Shown: positions 10,131-23,654 of the stretch, in pieces
Layout: each line of letters starts with the position of its first letter
Position numbering within the stretch: the stretch's first letter is position 1
Assembly (NCBI GenBank): GCA_014904845.1
Contig: MU119268.1
Coordinates: 1-64,000 of the forward strand
DNA length: 64,000 nucleotides
Direction of reading: 5' to 3'
From: Acephala macrosclerotiorum
Taxonomy: Eukaryota; Ascomycota; Leotiomycetes; Helotiales; Mollisiaceae
Program-made: the position numbers and the translations under genes
The notes under the pieces: generated by a model
The model's input: the letters and a program-made list of their open reading frames with translations, nothing else
Told to the model about the DNA's origin: nothing
The model's database searches: none

Positions 10131-12977
10131 GATTGATCGTTGCGCAAACTTTTGGCGCATTCAAGCATTGTATCGAAAGTGAATGATGAATTGAGAGGAA
10201 CACAGATATACTATATTATGAAGGGTGACTGATTTAGAAGTTGCGACCCATGTATGACGAAAAGGGACGAACTACTTAGAAGACACCGAGAGACCACACC
10301 CTCAGCATATAAAAGTCCTCGAGCTTGAACATCTAAGGCAAAGCCAAACACTATCAACTTCGACGGCAATGTTCCGAACAGTAACACGTCTTCCTCATGC
10401 CAACCGTCATCATTGCAAGATCTTCGAGGTGAAATCTGCTGCAGTTCTCGACCTTAATTGAGGAGCGTCAAAAATATTCACAGCCGGCCTCAGCCCACTT
10501 TCCATTATCATGAATGTCGCACTTGCTATCATCTCGCCTCTTATTCATGAATTTCCGTAGAAAAAGTCTAATGAAGGGTTTTGTTCCTGGTATAACTAAC
10601 GGTTGGCGAGGTGAGCTTCTTGCAGGGTTTTAACGATGGACCATCGACTTTTCAACCTTTCACACCTCTCTTGCAGACTTTGATAAACGGCATTGTACTC
10701 AAACTGATACTTTATACTGAAGGATTCTCTTAGAGCAGCGATTTGAGCTGAGCTTCAGTAGTCATTGACTGATTGGATCAGGCAGGCATAATTAAGTGCA
10801 GGGTAATGCGAGGTATAAATTGACAAGCCTAAACATCAGAAAAAATGACAACTAATACGCATTATGACGAGATAATGGTGCCACTTAAATCAATGCATAC
10901 TGGAGAATATATTAATCCAAGTTTGCGAGCCATGATTGACCGATTTCGTTACTTCCAAATGCTGTACCGAAAGAGGATTGTCCTTTTAGCCCACTGTTCG
11001 AAATGTTGTTAACCTGAATAGTGTTGTCATCTGAATAAGAGAGTCATCTCTACGGGAGAGCTGACTCGCTGACCAAACTTCTGTTGATTACCTTTGGAAA
11101 ATATTCACTCTAGAACCGACGGGCCTGGACAGTGCTCTTGGCATATAGTCGTTGAGGTACCTTGATCTACTCGTTTCGTCGGGGCAAACGCTCAACCTGG
11201 GCAACCGCTCACTTTTAAAAATCGTTACCACAACGAGCTCTAATCAATCTAAAAAAGTAGATATTCGTTGTCGCATATACTTTACTTTAATTATTTTCTT
11301 ATTTTTGAAACTGTTTTCGGCCCTTCAAATAAATTTTTAATTTTTAATGTTTTACTTACTTATGCCTTGATTTTCAAGCACATGTATATTAAAAGCATAA
11401 TTTTATTTATTAATAAATAGTACAATATATTTAATGAATCGATAGATAAGCCTGCTTAGAGCTCATATATTAAGTTGTATTGATTTTTAATCGCGTGGTG
11501 TTGAGATATAAACTAAAAGGTGTGGGCATTTCCCCCGACTGGGCGTTTGCCCCGACGAAACGAGTACCCCAAAGTTTGGCTGATTACTCGTGGTGCTTGT
11601 TTGGTTGTGTTTGTTTGAGAAAAGAATTGTCTACCAAAGATGAGAGGAGAAGGAATTTATATCGCATCTCGAAATGGCACTTTGGCGGCACTATCTCTGC
11701 CGCTAAGAAGAAATTTATTGTGGCCTTCGACGTAGAGTGGCGATTCACTTGTACCATCGAACGCAATCGCTGAGATTGCCCAGATCAGTCATGGGTGGCA
11801 GTCCTGCTTCAATTTTCGACAAGTGAATATGGCCCCATGACTGTTCACTATGCTTCGGACCCGTAAATGAATCAATCATTTGACATGGTTGGGCCGACAG
11901 CTTCAGCTTACCTGAAGTTCCGAAGTAGGAGCCATTTGAGTATAAATAGTGTCTACAGCAGCTTCTGCCCAAGATTCTGGTAGAATCAACTCGGGAGTTC
12001 CTCGCGAGGGAGAAGCAAAGGCAAACTATTGGTGTCTAGGTGACAGGCGAGTTTCAAGTCGGTAGCCACTCGAGGATATCTCGAGACAAGCAAATTCAAT
12101 AAGTAGCTCGTTCTTGTGACAAGGCAGCATCTCAACATCTTGCGAACTAGTCTAGAAGCTGGACGATAAGACGATCAAAATTGACAACAAGCAATATTCG
12201 ATAAAGGGACCTTCCAAACGCGTCCAAGAAGCAGCAGAACCAGTTTGTCTTCCTGCGAAGACACTCAACCTCGACACCGAAATGGACAGCAGAACTACAC
12301 TTGCCCACCAAAGAAGTGACAGGCCATGAAAATTCGCAGATGCAAGTTGAATTTGGGTGAAGACCATTGGAGTAGATAGAGTGGGCTTATATAGACCTCT
12401 AACTTCCACTTCAAGCCGCTGTGTGACGCAGGTGATTGGAAGCGAATATTCCACAAGTGAAGCAAGTACAGACAGTTGCTAGTGAGTGCTTGTGTCTTGC
12501 TGGCCCTAGAATGCGGCTTCAAAATCATGGTGACTTCATCTAGCCTCATCAGATCTGAATCAATTCCTCGTGATGATTAGGCTACGAATGGGAAAGAACA
12601 TACTTGAGTGAATCTTGAATCTTTTTGCCATTATCTCCTCAATGTTTTCATGTATCTTCATCGTACGAGAATGCGGTGCGCGAAGGTCGGAATTGTTCGT
12701 GATAGAAGACTCGTTCCTGGACAGTGTGATTGGTAAACAAGAACAAGCTACTCGGCTAGGAAGATATGGAGAGGTCAATCTCTGAATTTGGTCAACCGCC
12801 ACAGGTCTTGCGTGCCCATTGAAAACGCGAATACCCAAACAAATATCCTACATACAAACAAGAACTGTGCTAGAAGCGCTCGTTGGCGCCCTCGCTCGTC
12901 TCCAATAAAATAAAATAAAATAAAATAAAATAAAATCGCATCCAGAGAAATCATCGATTCAACACTCGCTGCTAACA
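10131..12977. other. Intergenic, no confident gene
   Basis: A TATA-like TATAAAAG at about 10308, an ATG at about 10368 and a GTGAAA-like donor near 10428 look like the start of a gene, but only about 20 codons (beginning MFRTVTRLPH) are open and nothing recognisable follows. 11220-11470 is AT-rich. Open frames at 11480-11773 on plus and 12152-12549 on minus have no known motif. The stretch next to 12978 is the 3' flank of the helicase gene. Confidence 0.5.
12903..12936. repeat. (AAAAT)n microsatellite
   Basis: About seven uninterrupted copies of the pentamer AATAA/AAAAT in the 3' flank of the helicase gene. Confidence 0.9.
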
Positions 12978-14930
12978 TCAGAATTGATCGATCACAATTC
13001 GAGCCTTCTTCCAGGTACTCTTCCTAGTGCTTTTCCTAGTGTTCTTTCTCGGCTCTAACCTCTCCCACTTCGTCTCGGTATAGAATTGTAACACATCCGG
13101 ATCCATAGGGAGTTGATTTCGCTTGAATCCACTTAATGTCAGCCCGGGGTCCAGATGTGTTGCTCTTGATAACGCAACATAAAGCTGCCCGGACTCGAAA
13201 ATATCCTTAGAGGAAACTTCCACATACTCCAGTGTCATACCTTGGCTCTTGTGTATCGACAACGCCCATGCGAGAGCGAGCGGAATTTGAGTCCTGGTAG
13301 CAACATATTGCTCGAGGAAATTGAGAGGGTTGCCTCTCATCGAAGCTTGAGCGAAAGCGGGAATGAGCCGCGTGACGCCATTTGCGAAGGCTACAACAGG
13401 GCGCCTAGATTGTGAATGGGCATTCAACGCCTGATATGCCTTCATTGCTTCCGTTCGGAACTCCTTGTGAGAACCTATCAACTGGTCGGCTGGTACGAGT
13501 TCCCGTGGAGCTGGCGAGAATCCAATGACGGTGCCTTGCGATCCGTTCACCAAGCCTTTGTCGTGGTCAAGGTTGTACAGCAACACCACTCGTGCACCAA
13601 CCTTCAGGGTCAATTCTGGAGAGAATCGATGTTCGCGGAGGGAATCGAGATATTCTCTGACTTTTTGTGGCTCGGCTGGATACGTTATTCCATCGCATTT
13701 CCGAATGAGTTTGTCGACTTGATCGTGGGCTCTCCAGCTCCTAGGTGGATATTGGATGGCTGCTAATTCCTTTCCGTTGAAAGCCTTCACCTGAGCCAAT
13801 CTTGACATCAGTCGCACGGCAAAGGCGTTATCGGGGACCTTCTTGGGTCGTTCAAGGTCGGTCCACTCCTCGTTGGACAATGGCAAGCCATTGCGGATCT
13901 TGTTCAGGATGTCCTGGAAACGTGTATCTTTTTGCCGATGGATTTGCTCCAACTTGATGTGTCGAAGCTTCAAGTCATTCCACACAGACGATTTGAACGC
14001 CCACTTATCGCTCCATTTATATGCCGGCACTTCAATTCTCGCTTCCTTGTCGAGTTCGTCTAGTCGATTGCACTTCGAAGAAACGCACTTCGGCGTCTCC
14101 TTTCTGGGAATAGGACAGCCACATTGCAAGCAGTTTCCAAAGGGCAGTACCGGTGGCAATTGGTGAAAATCTCCAAGGAAGATAACCTGTTTCCCGCCAA
14201 AAGGAAGTTTGTTGTCCATCGCACACTGGAAGAGGCGATTGAGGCGTTCCAAGAAAAGGTTCTCCACCATAGAAACCTCCTATAATGTCCGAATAATGTT
14301 AGTACACTCTTCTGGAACCCCTCGAAGATGAACTTGTGGATAACTGAGCTACTTCATGCTCCTGTTGTGAGAAATAGAATACTGACTTCAATAACTAGGA
14401 CATCCAGATCTTGGATGGCCTTGGTGACACCTCGGCCCGTCTTCTGCAACAACTCTTCAATACCATGGCGAAACGAGTCTGGGTTCCACTAGCAATATCT
14501 CAGCATTAGGGCTACAGCCCTACAAAGGGGATGAATGGACGTGACTTACGCCTGCAAACGAGTATGTGGTCTTCCCACCTAATGGCAGGGCAGAGATACC
14601 AGTGGGTGCAACTACTTGCACACGCCCTCCCTTCTTTCTCTTCTGGATGCGCTTCAGGATCTCTTTCAGTGTCACAGTCTTTCCAGATCCAGCTGCACCA
14701 GTAAGAAATATGTTGTTCTTGTGCAGAGCAAACTTGACCACTTTCTCTTGCTCAGGAGATAGCTCAATCTTCTCTTCAACTTGGGACTGTGCTGGTGGCT
14801 TTGCTAGTCGCTGCTCCATCTGTACTAGCCCCGGCTTCTCTTCTCGGGTGAGGGCGAGTGTGTTCATATCCACCTCTTCCATCTTGGGTCTCTTGGACTG
14901 CGCTCCGAAGTTCTCATTTGAGGCATCCAT
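12978..14930 (-). CDS. PIF1-like DNA helicase
   Basis: Exons on the minus strand are 14550-14930, 14387-14488 and 12978-14279, all phase 0, giving 594 residues from the first in-frame ATG. Walker A is GAAGSGKT at residues 78-85. A PTGISAL motif and TTYSFAG follow, then GDFHQLPPV at about 197-205, VGARVVLLYN, and the C-terminal IHKSQGMTLEYV with YVALSRA, all in the PIF1 order. Motif II reads IEEVSM where the family normally has IDE, so the acidic Walker B residue is Glu instead of Asp. The family unwinds DNA; stand-alone copies are often multiplied in fungal genomes. Sequence upstream (15040-15260, with YHGFGSLYDAQLALVDWKRK) looks like more of the N-terminus in another frame, so the true protein may be longer or the 5' end frameshifted. 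Confidence 0.8.
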
Positions 14931-15629
14931 ATAGCTCGCGGATCGTTTTAGGCCGGGTACAAAGTCGGAGGGGTGAGGAGGTGGGACGCTTAAGAATGAA
15001 GCTCGCTCCGCCAGAGGTTCATACCGTGGAGGAGAGGACCTAGGGGGCACACTTCTCTTCGTAGAGTGGGCTGCGATTCGTGGAGGCTCTTATGCGAAGG
15101 CTCTCTCTTGATCTTCGGATTTGCCGCTTCTTGTTGCAACAACTTAGATGCCCCACGTTTGACTTCGAGCTTGCGTTTCCAATCTACCAAAGCAAGCTGT
15201 GCATCATATAAACTCCCGAATCCATGGTAGTTGCCCTTCGGATAGTCAGCGATCTGCTCCTTGCATTCTTACCGGGTTTGGTAACTTCCTGTACCAGAGT
15301 CAGATGGCTTTTTCCTACACCGCAGAACAGCTGTATGCCCCGGGATAATCATTGGGCCGCAAGCGCCTCGATAAACTGCACCACACACCTGGATTTCTAC
15401 CATGAAAAACGACGTAGACTACGCCTAGTTGATTAAATGACATTGTTCGTGAGTTATTTGTGCTTCCATAAAATCTTATATGAAATTGATAGAAGTTGAA
15501 ATGTCTCTGATTGTCGTGATGCCGCGACGCGATTTCAAAAACGCGCTAGTGAACACTCTATTCAGTTTCTCATCTCGAATCAACGAACCCTCTCGAACAC
15601 AAAGACACCTGCGCGAACAACGCGACAAA

Positions 15630-16546
15630 ATGCCACCAAGCACCGCATCCCCACGAAAATCCTTGGGTGAAGCGACCAAAAACCCAATTATCCCTTAAAA
15701 TACGGTAAATTCCCATCTCCTCCTCTAGCAGTAATATCCTAACAGCCTCCCAGGAACCATCTACTAAGAAGCGCAAAGCTGCCTCCGAAAACCCCCAATA
15801 CGACATCGACGATGACATCTGCCAAGCCATAACCATCTCCTGCGGTGCTATCCGCACCAAGATCCGCAAAATCCTCGAGTCCGGCGAGATGAAAGTCGGC
15901 GGATTCCAAAAAGCCATCTGAGCTAGCAGCAGCACATACAGCGCATTCATGAGGCAGAATGGTCCTTACAAAGGAGATAATTCTTGTTTATCAGAATGCT
16001 TTTGCGTTCTTTAAGTTGAGGGAATTGAATGGGGTTAAGATTAAGAAGAAGGCCAAGGTTGATTGTGCCGGGGAGGGAGGAAAGGGGAGTGGAAAGTTGG
16101 AGTTGGATACGAACTTTGAGGGTATTAAGTTGGAGGGGGAGGAGGAGAACGAGGTTCTGGTGTACGATTCTTGCGAGGGGATTCGGAAGAAGATCAGTGC
16201 ATACCTCAAGAAGACTGGCATGACCCAGGCTGCGTTCGGCAGAGAGCTTGGCAGGATATTCAACTTATAAAAGAAAATTGGTGGCTTTGCAGAATTCATG
16301 GGCAAGAAGAGATCAGCTGCTTGTAATACGAACGCTGCATTCTGTGCTAGCTACGTTTTCCGAAGTCTGAGCATCAATTTGGGAATGGAGGATACGTGGC
16401 ATTGTTGCGAGCCGTATGGTAGTGGGGAGCCGGGTATGGATACCAAGAAGGTCCTGGATCGGGTCCAGTATATCATTGGCACTGGCTCTTCTGTCTATCA
16501 GAATGAATTTGGGAAGCCTATTGAGGCTGTATCAAGGCCATGGCGT
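15630..16546 (+). pseudogene. DUF7726-type fungal gene, decayed
   Basis: From the ATG at 15630 (MPPSTASPRKS) an intron-like gap leads to KIRKILESGEMKVGGFQKAI, then an in-frame TGA (about 15919-15921), then SSTYSAFMRQNGPYKG. A shift near 15975 leads to VYQNAFAFFKLRELNGVK. The second repeat of the domain follows with VLVYDSCEGIRKKI and a TQAAFGREL helix. A stop at about 16268 and more shifts precede GMDTKKVLDRVQYI. The two related helical units match a family of fungal nuclear-looking proteins of unknown function. At least two stops and one frameshift make it a pseudogene. Confidence 0.65.
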
Positions 16547-16849
16547 TGAGACTTGTGGCGACGGCACAGTACCAGAGGTGAAGGACATTCATCGAGACCT
16601 TGCCCAACTTGCGCTAGAGATATTGAGATTAGAGGGGAGTTCTGTTGGAGTTTTAGATTTGATTATCTAGTGCGGCTTTTCAATTTGCGTCGGGAATATT
16701 GATGAGTGATTGTAGCGTGGAGTTCTGTCGGAGTTCTAGATTTGGGATTTTCTGGTGCGGCTACTTGTTGATTCTGTAATATATTTTGTACTCTATATTC
16801 TATCAAGTCGAATTGTGCACACTCAATTTTGGTTCTGCAAATCCCAAGT

Positions 16850-18450
16850 GCGAATCACGTCTTCATTTTGCCGCAGCCAATAGGAAGTTCACGCCGTACA
16901 GCCATGCTGTATGAACGATTAAGGACGCAAAGGAGATCTTCTCGGAAGACACTAGAATCAATTTCCTTAGCAAAGATAACGCCTGTCGTTGGAGACTGCC
17001 ACGCCACCAGTCAATGCCTTGCCTTCCTATTTTAAACTCCTGCAAAAGTCCCATCATACCCAACCGGATCGTTTACCCCAGAGCACCGGAACAATCAGAA
17101 ACTCCCCTGAACCCCATCGCTTCCGAATACTCCAAAGCCAAAATCCAAAACTTTTCCACGCCCCAAACCTAACCTTTCAAAAGCTCAAACATATCCGCAT
17201 TCCACCCAAACCATTTCGCCATCCTCCGCATCCTCCATGAGTTTCAAAGCTACCAAGGCATGTTGATTGTGAACTGCTAAATTCTCCTGAAAACCCCCCA
17301 TCCAACACGAGCTTGGCATAGCGACGCAAAAACAATGGATCAGTCTGCAGGAGCCAGAGATGATCCGCGTGAAGATTGACCTTTGCTTGCGCAATATCCA
17401 TCATCGACTGTATATCGAAGGTTGGAGGAGCCGAGAAGGCCTGGTTGATGAAGACCGAAGCGAATTCAACGCAATTTGATTTATCAGTCAGCTTCTTCAA
17501 GCTAAGCTCAAGAGCCTGACTGAAGGTGATGACCTCTTTCCCGCCCTCAACAAGCCTCTCGGCAATGGCTTTCAATATTTCCGATAATCTCATTTGAACT
17601 TCCAAGACAAGGATCGCTCTGGGAAACCCAATGACGTCCAAGGCGTGCGCAGAGCGTTCTTGCCACGGGGCCAACTTCCCATAGTCCAGGTCGTGCATAA
17701 CGAAACACTTCCTATTGTATGATGTCACAAGAGATCCAATTTTCCACTGCTTGTCCAGCAGGTAATTGTCGAATGGCGTTCATTTTTCTAGTGAGCGTTC
17801 GACACGATTGTATAGAACATTCAGTAGCCTAGCCGGGTCATCCTTGAGGGATTCCAGGGAAAGGTAGGGCAGCGAGCAGATATCCCGATAAGGTCGTTGG
17901 GCGCGTCCTCGAGTAAGATCCGTGTCCCGATCCCAGACCCCAGAGCGAGCCATGGCTGGTAAGGGTACATTTCAGGAGCAACATCCAGCAACAGAACCTT
18001 GCGCTTCTCGCCGCCCCTTTTCCCCCGCTGCTTGATGATGGCGTCTCCATTGGATTCGCATTGCTCTTGCAGATTTTGGAAGTTTGCTCGAGTTCTGCTA
18101 ACTAGGTTTGCAACACGTTGACGAGCGTCATCAGACAGGACATTTTGGTAGCTGAAAATCGATTGTTTCTGGAACAGCGGCAGTCAGAAATTGTTGAGCA
18201 CAGAGGGAGCAATCGCATGGACCCTCGATTATGACGCGAAAGCGGTATGACTAGCCCTACCGTCGTACTTGGGCAATCTTTATGTCCTCGAAGTCGTCCC
18301 TGGCGAATGTTAGAGCTGGAACAGAAGAATGCTGGTGGGATTTGATGTCAAGGACAACTTACTCATTTGTAAAACACTCAAGAGCGTCCAATCAGGCTTC
18401 TTGCGAGGTGAAATCACCTAATTTTGCGACCATGATGAAAGCTGCTTCTG
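16850..18450 (-). pseudogene. Fungal protein family of unknown function, decayed
   Basis: The best-preserved part is an open frame at 17177-17728 with YGKLAPWQERSAHALDVIGF, FSAPPTFDIQSM and HLWLLQTDPLFLRRYAKL. Upstream on the same strand come RVERSLEK, a TGA where the family usually has Trp, TPFDNYLLDKQW, and further up LLLDVAPEMYPYQPWLALG and an EGPCDCSLCA cysteine motif. A large group of Pezizomycotina proteins has this order, but I know no biochemical function for it. The frame changes several times, and the end of the open frame shifts into LKLMEDAEDGEMVWV. I treat the locus as dead. The limits are approximate. Confidence 0.5.
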
Positions 18451-18652
18451 AACATGAGTTGTGAGAGAATGAATGTCAGGTCCATAAAGTATCGTGATCA
18501 CATGATAGCGTGTCTGTGCTCAAACGCGTCATGGCGGTCCTTCAAACTCAATCTCTGAAAATCTTTCGTCCCTTCTTCATTACCAAAGGCCTCCGTCTGA
18601 TCTCGCAGATTCGGTTAGAGACTCGACTCGCTTGGCAAGAACTCGATATCGA

Positions 18653-19938
18653 ATGAAAATGGAGCGCACACACTGCAAGAAATCGGCAACGCAAACCAGC
18701 AGCGGTTGCAAAAACTGCCCAAGGCTCCCCGACCATGCTCCTATAGTCCACTACTGTGGAGCTGAATGCCAAAAGGCCGACTGGGGGAATCACGAGCCAA
18801 CTTGCCATCGACTGAGGGATCGACAGTAGCTATATCGGGTAGCTTCAATAGCAAAAGAGCTGTTCTACATCTTCAAAGAGTTGACATGGTACGTATTCGA
18901 GATAATGAGGGTTGATCACGATCTCATCGAGCAGGAATATTTCATGATGTTTGCTGAGAGCAATACAGTGGAGACAGCGCTGAACATGCACGGCAATGTA
19001 AGCTCCCTTCAAGCTCCCCTCCCGTTTTGACTTCTCCCTGGTACCGAGAGAGATGCTGTTGATTCAACTCGAATACTCAGCGCTGACAATCTGTCACCTC
19101 AGAATCTCGAAGACGATGGCACCTACAACGCACAATACCCAAACGACATACCATTCGCTGCACATCTTCTGCCATCGAAGCGGGTTCGGGAGGCTGCGCT
19201 GAGTTATCTCGGAGATATCTAGGCTGCTTCATGAATGGTCGAATTCATCAAGGGCATGCTCGATTGTGAGTTAGTTATATGCTTGCCATCGCAGTATCTG
19301 ACACAATATAGCAATCGTCACCAAGACAGCGGCAATCAAACATCGAACAAAGAGGAAGAAGCGCCGAACGAAATTTCGACCTCTACAGCCACGAAGCTCT
19401 ATTTTCTCTGAATTTCCAATGGCATATGCTGGGACGAGACCAGTTCATACAGTCTTAAAGCTGGCATTTCGCTCTGGCGAAAACTTCGCTATCAATCTTG
19501 CAGGTGCACAGTACGGTCATCACGACCCTGGGTTCCATGGAAAGAATTCGAGCAGAAACGAATCTTGAATGTCATTTCTATCCAGGAGGTAAGTGCACTT
19601 TTCTTGTTTAGTTCAAGACATCCAAGAACTGACCTTCACAGGCGAAAAAGCCCAAGGGTCTTCAGGTCCAAGACTATTCCCAAGAGAAGATCGATTACTA
19701 TTATCGTCAACACCACCATGGTGGCCATGCTCCCGAAATGATAGTCGATGACACCATGGAATCGATGAATATGGATATCTTGCACTGGCAGAAGGCCAAC
19801 GTCGGACTCAAAACTCTGCGGACCTTGAATCAAGGGATACTTCTGTCGAAGCAACAGGATTTGGTTGATTATCTTCACTGGAGTATCGGCTTTACCAACG
19901 CGCCTGATGCTTACAAACTGCTCGTGGAAGAGAATTGA
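18653..19938 (+). pseudogene. MYND zinc-finger protein gene, inactivated
   Basis: The ATG at 18653 begins a MYND finger (GCKNCPRLP, then HYCGAECQKADWGNHEPTC), a small zinc module for protein binding. In this fungal family the finger is followed by LYxxxSIAxELFYIFKE, as seen here directly after a TAG stop at 18827. After introns the tail of the family appears: TRPVHTVLKLAF, NFAINLAGAQYG, WKEFEQKRILNVI and a C-terminal helix region (19640-19938). Stops at 18827 (TAG), 19220 (TAG) and 19232 (TGA) fit C-to-T change from CAG/CAA and CGA. There is also a one-base shift near 19540. A shortened protein carrying only the finger (58 residues) could still be made. Confidence 0.7.
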
Positions 19939-20720
19939 GGAGACAACCTCAACAAGAATGGGAAAGAGTAGTTAGGAGTTAGATATGCGCATCATCGCAA
20001 CAACGTGAACGAACGCGACTAACGAAAGCGAACCCCTTCTGCCCCTTTTAGAAGAGCGCTAGTGTGACCAATCACGGCAGATTTACTTTCCTCCGAAAAC
20101 CTTATCTCGGAACATTTCTCCTACCTTTGATCTCGAGTTTTCTCGACCGAGGCAGCATCGCGAGAATCAAGCACGTCTTTCGCCATCAAATAATACGAGT
20201 AAGCAACTGTCAGTAGCCAATCATCAGCGACAATAGAGTTGTAATTATCATGCTCTAAGATTTAATGCTGCAGGTACGAGGGATCTAAGAAATAACTAAT
20301 CCCCATCCAGAAGGTAGCGCCACACATCGCAGATTGCGAGAGATAGTCACGCGTCGGATGTAAGCAACCCCATCCTCCAAGGGGCAGGTGTCAACGCTCT
20401 GGCCTTCGAGATCATCACCAAAGCGCTAACTGCAGCACAAGGCACCGCATGCCGACGCATGGTCTCAATGCTAGTGCATTTATTGCGCCCATGATACCCC
20501 AAGCTACTTTCCCGAACAAGCATATTCCAAGCCCATCTTACTCCCCTAGATATGCATCCAAGGAAGCTTAGAGGGATATCGATCATCTCTTGCCGGATCT
20601 TGCGCCGCTGCAGGCCAAGATGGGGAGTTCCTTCTATAATCAGATGTTGGCAAGATATATGTATGGGAAAGTTCCCATTCTTCTTTCCTTACTCCTTACT
20701 GTCGGTCGAAACAAGTCATC
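19939..20720. other. Intergenic, promoter region of the protease gene
   Basis: No convincing gene. A stretch around 20355-20640 reads in places like degraded coding sequence (for example GAGVNALAFEIITKAL on plus), but I could not place it in a family. Confidence 0.4.
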
Positions 20721-23225
20721 ATGTTGCTCCAATCTCTTGTAGTTGCCCTAGCCAGCGGACTCGTCCTTCAAACGGCGGCCAGTCCTCTCTCCCACCGTGC
20801 TGGTGTCCAGAAGAAGCGTGAAGTTCCTGCCTCACACAGTCTTCACGAGCGCCATCTACCTCACTGGCAACAACAATGGAGCAAGAGATCGAAGATCCCA
20901 GATTCTCAGATCTTGCCTATGCGCATTGGTTTAAAGCAATCCAACCTTGATGTTGGACACGACAGGCTCATGGAAATGTGAGCACAGTGCTTGGCAATAC
21001 CAGAATTTGGTGCTAATTTCATGCAAGCTCGACTCCAGGAACTGAGAATTATGGTAAACACATGACTTCCGAAGAAATCATTGACTTCTTCGCTCCTCAT
21101 GAGTCGACCGTCGATGTTGTTACGGACTGGATCGTTTCATCCGGTATCAGCTCTGATCGAATTGGGTTGTCTGCCAACAAACAGGTACGACCCCACTTCT
21201 GCATCACACCGTAATTGCTAACCTCTCTTATCCCAGTGGCTTCAATTTGATGCAACAGCTGCCGAAGCCGAAGATTTGCTCATTGCTGAGTTCTTCGTCT
21301 GGGAGCACGTCTCTGGCACGAAAGATATCTCGACCGAAGAGTATCACGTTCCAAGTACCATCAAGGAGCACGTTGACTATGTGACTCCTGGTACCAGACT
21401 TCGACAGGGCAAGGCCAAGCCTGAGCGTTCTGGTGACCTCAAGAAACGGTTAAACCCAGGTGTTATTGCCAAGCCACTCATAACTCGACTCCCCGGCTTC
21501 CCGCATCCCAATTCGAGCGTTTGCGATATCTACGTCACAGCCGAGTGCACAAGAGGTGCGTATTTGTAGTCTGTACTTCGGTAACTTAATCTAACGAAAC
21601 GTTTAGTCCAATACAACATCCCCAACACCACGACCGCCGCACCAGGCAACGAGCTTGGTATCTTCGAGTCTCTTGATGTTCACTATAGTCGAAAGGATCT
21701 TGACATCTACTTCAGCACCCTCTATCCGTGAGCTATTCCCAGCTATTCACTTTCTCGGACGTTTTTCTCATGTTACACAGCGAGATCCCCAATGGCACTT
21801 ATCCCGAGGAACGTCTGATTGACGGCGCCATTGGAGCCATCGAGGATACCACCGAGTTTGTGCCTATTGACCTCGAGGCTCCTCTGGATTTCGACTCCGC
21901 GTGGCCACTCATCTACCCTCAAAAGCTCGTTCTCTTCCAGGAGGATGACGAGTACTACGAGTCCACTGGCAACTTCAACGGTTTCTGGAACAGTGAGCTT
22001 CACCTGTGTAAAAATTCATGATGAACTTCAAGCTAACTCTTCAAGCCTTCCTTGATGCAATTGATGGCAGCTATTGCACGTACAGCGCCTTTGGTGAGAC
22101 TGGCGACTGCACAGTTGAGGCGTGCTTGGACCCAGCATACCCCGATCCCAATCCTGGTGGATATAAAGGCCAGCTTCAATGCGGTGGCAAGTCTCATCTC
22201 CCCTTTCTCCTACTTTGATGTCCCAATGTTCGGCAACATCTCACGTCTCATGGGACATTCTGCTCTCCAAAATGTACGAAACCGGATGCTGACCATCCGC
22301 AGTCTACAAGCCAACAAACGTCATCTCCATCTCCTATGGTGGCGATGAAGCCTCTTGGCCAGACTTCTACATGAAGCGCCAATGCAACGAATGGATGAAG
22401 CTCGCCCTCCAAGGAACCACCATCGTCATGTCCTCCGGTGACAGCGGAGTCGGTCCAGCCACCTGCAACGGCGCAGACGGCAAGATCTTCAACCCCGATT
22501 TTGCCAGCACGTGCCCATACGTCCTCTCCGTCGGTTCTACAGAATGGGATCGTTTCAACGCTGCCGTTCCCCCAACTCCAGACCAACCACTGAACGAGAT
22601 TGCCACCAAACGTTTCCCCTCCGGTGGTGGATTCTCCAATGTCTTCGGTATTCCCAGCTATCAACGTGACGCCGTTGATGCCTATTTCGATCAAGTTGAG
22701 GATACCTTGGGCTTCTCAGGGTATCATCAATACGTTGAGAATGGCAACTTCAGCAATATTACTGGAGGTGTTTACCACCATGGTGGACGTGCGTACCCCG
22801 ACGTTGGTGCTGTCGGTGACAGACAGGTTGTCTACTCAAACGGTTCGTGGTGGTTGGTTGGCGGAACTTCGTTGTCTTCGCCTGTTTGGGGTGCGGTTTT
22901 GACTCTTGTCAATGAAGAGCGCCTTGCTGCTGGCAAGAGCACTGTTGGATTCATTCATCCTATTTTGGCAAGTCATGCCCTGGTTTCTCCCCATAAATGA
23001 GACGTGCTGACTAGCGATCCGCAGTACCAACACCCCGAAGTATTCAACGACGTGACCGCCGGTAGCAACCCTGGATGTGGATCCAATGGTTTCGTCGCTG
23101 CAAAGGGTTGGGATCCAGTTACTGGACTTGGGTAAGTGTCTTAGGATTTCTGAGTGAGACCTCGCTGACAACTTTGTAGATCCCCCAACTTCCCCAAGCT
23201 ATTGAGTCTTCTAAGTGGTATATGA
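20721..23225 (+). CDS. S53 (sedolisin) serine protease, tripeptidyl-peptidase-like
   Basis: Nine exons (20721-20977, 21028-21184, 21237-21555, 21607-21727, 21781-21992, 22046-22186, 22303-22967, 23025-23131, 23180-23225) encode 674 residues in one frame. A signal peptide (1 to about 20) and a propeptide (LHERHLPHW, PGTENYGKHMTSEEI) precede the catalytic domain. The triad is visible: Glu317 and Asp321 in LEAPLDFD, and Ser592 in GGTSLSSPVWG; SGDSG around Asp449 gives the oxyanion Asp. NDVTAGSNPGC and GWDPVTGLG form the calcium site. Such proteases are secreted, act at acid pH and cut tripeptides or internal bonds. Introns 6 and 7 begin with GCAAGT (GC-AG type). It is the only intact gene between 15.6 and 33 kb. 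Confidence 0.9.
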
Positions 23226-23654
23226 CCTTAAAGGAAGATACAGACAAGACCTGCGAGATAGTAAAACAATCTCAACGGGCTAAAATATCGGTACCCCATA
23301 TTGGTATCATTCTCAGGTATATACCTCCTTCCAAAAATAACACAAGAAAGAATAATCTGTCAGTTCCACTTCCTATAGCAGTATCACTGTGCTTCCGGAC
23401 TAAAGTTCATATTTACTATCAAGCTCATGGAATTTGTAAGTGCAATTTTGAAGGCCGGTTCGTGCTACTTTCCTATTGGCCCAGCAGGAGGTTCGAACCT
23501 CAAGCATCGTATCACGTGCAAGTTAGCACATACGTGAGGGAAGCAGTCGAGCCTTTGAGCTGTATCCCGAAAGATATATAACACTCCGATATCTTCTAAG
23601 TATTCCTCTTCATATTGTAAATCAGCATCAGGTCTCAAACATTCTAATAATCAA

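Noticed and set aside
20721..23225. S53 protease as a broken gene because of many frame changes
   Set aside because: All nine exons join in phase once two GC-AG introns are allowed, and the catalytic Glu, Asp, Asp and Ser are present.
23485..23510. tRNA T-arm (GGTTCGAACCTC)
   Set aside because: No acceptor, D or anticodon arm could be drawn around it.
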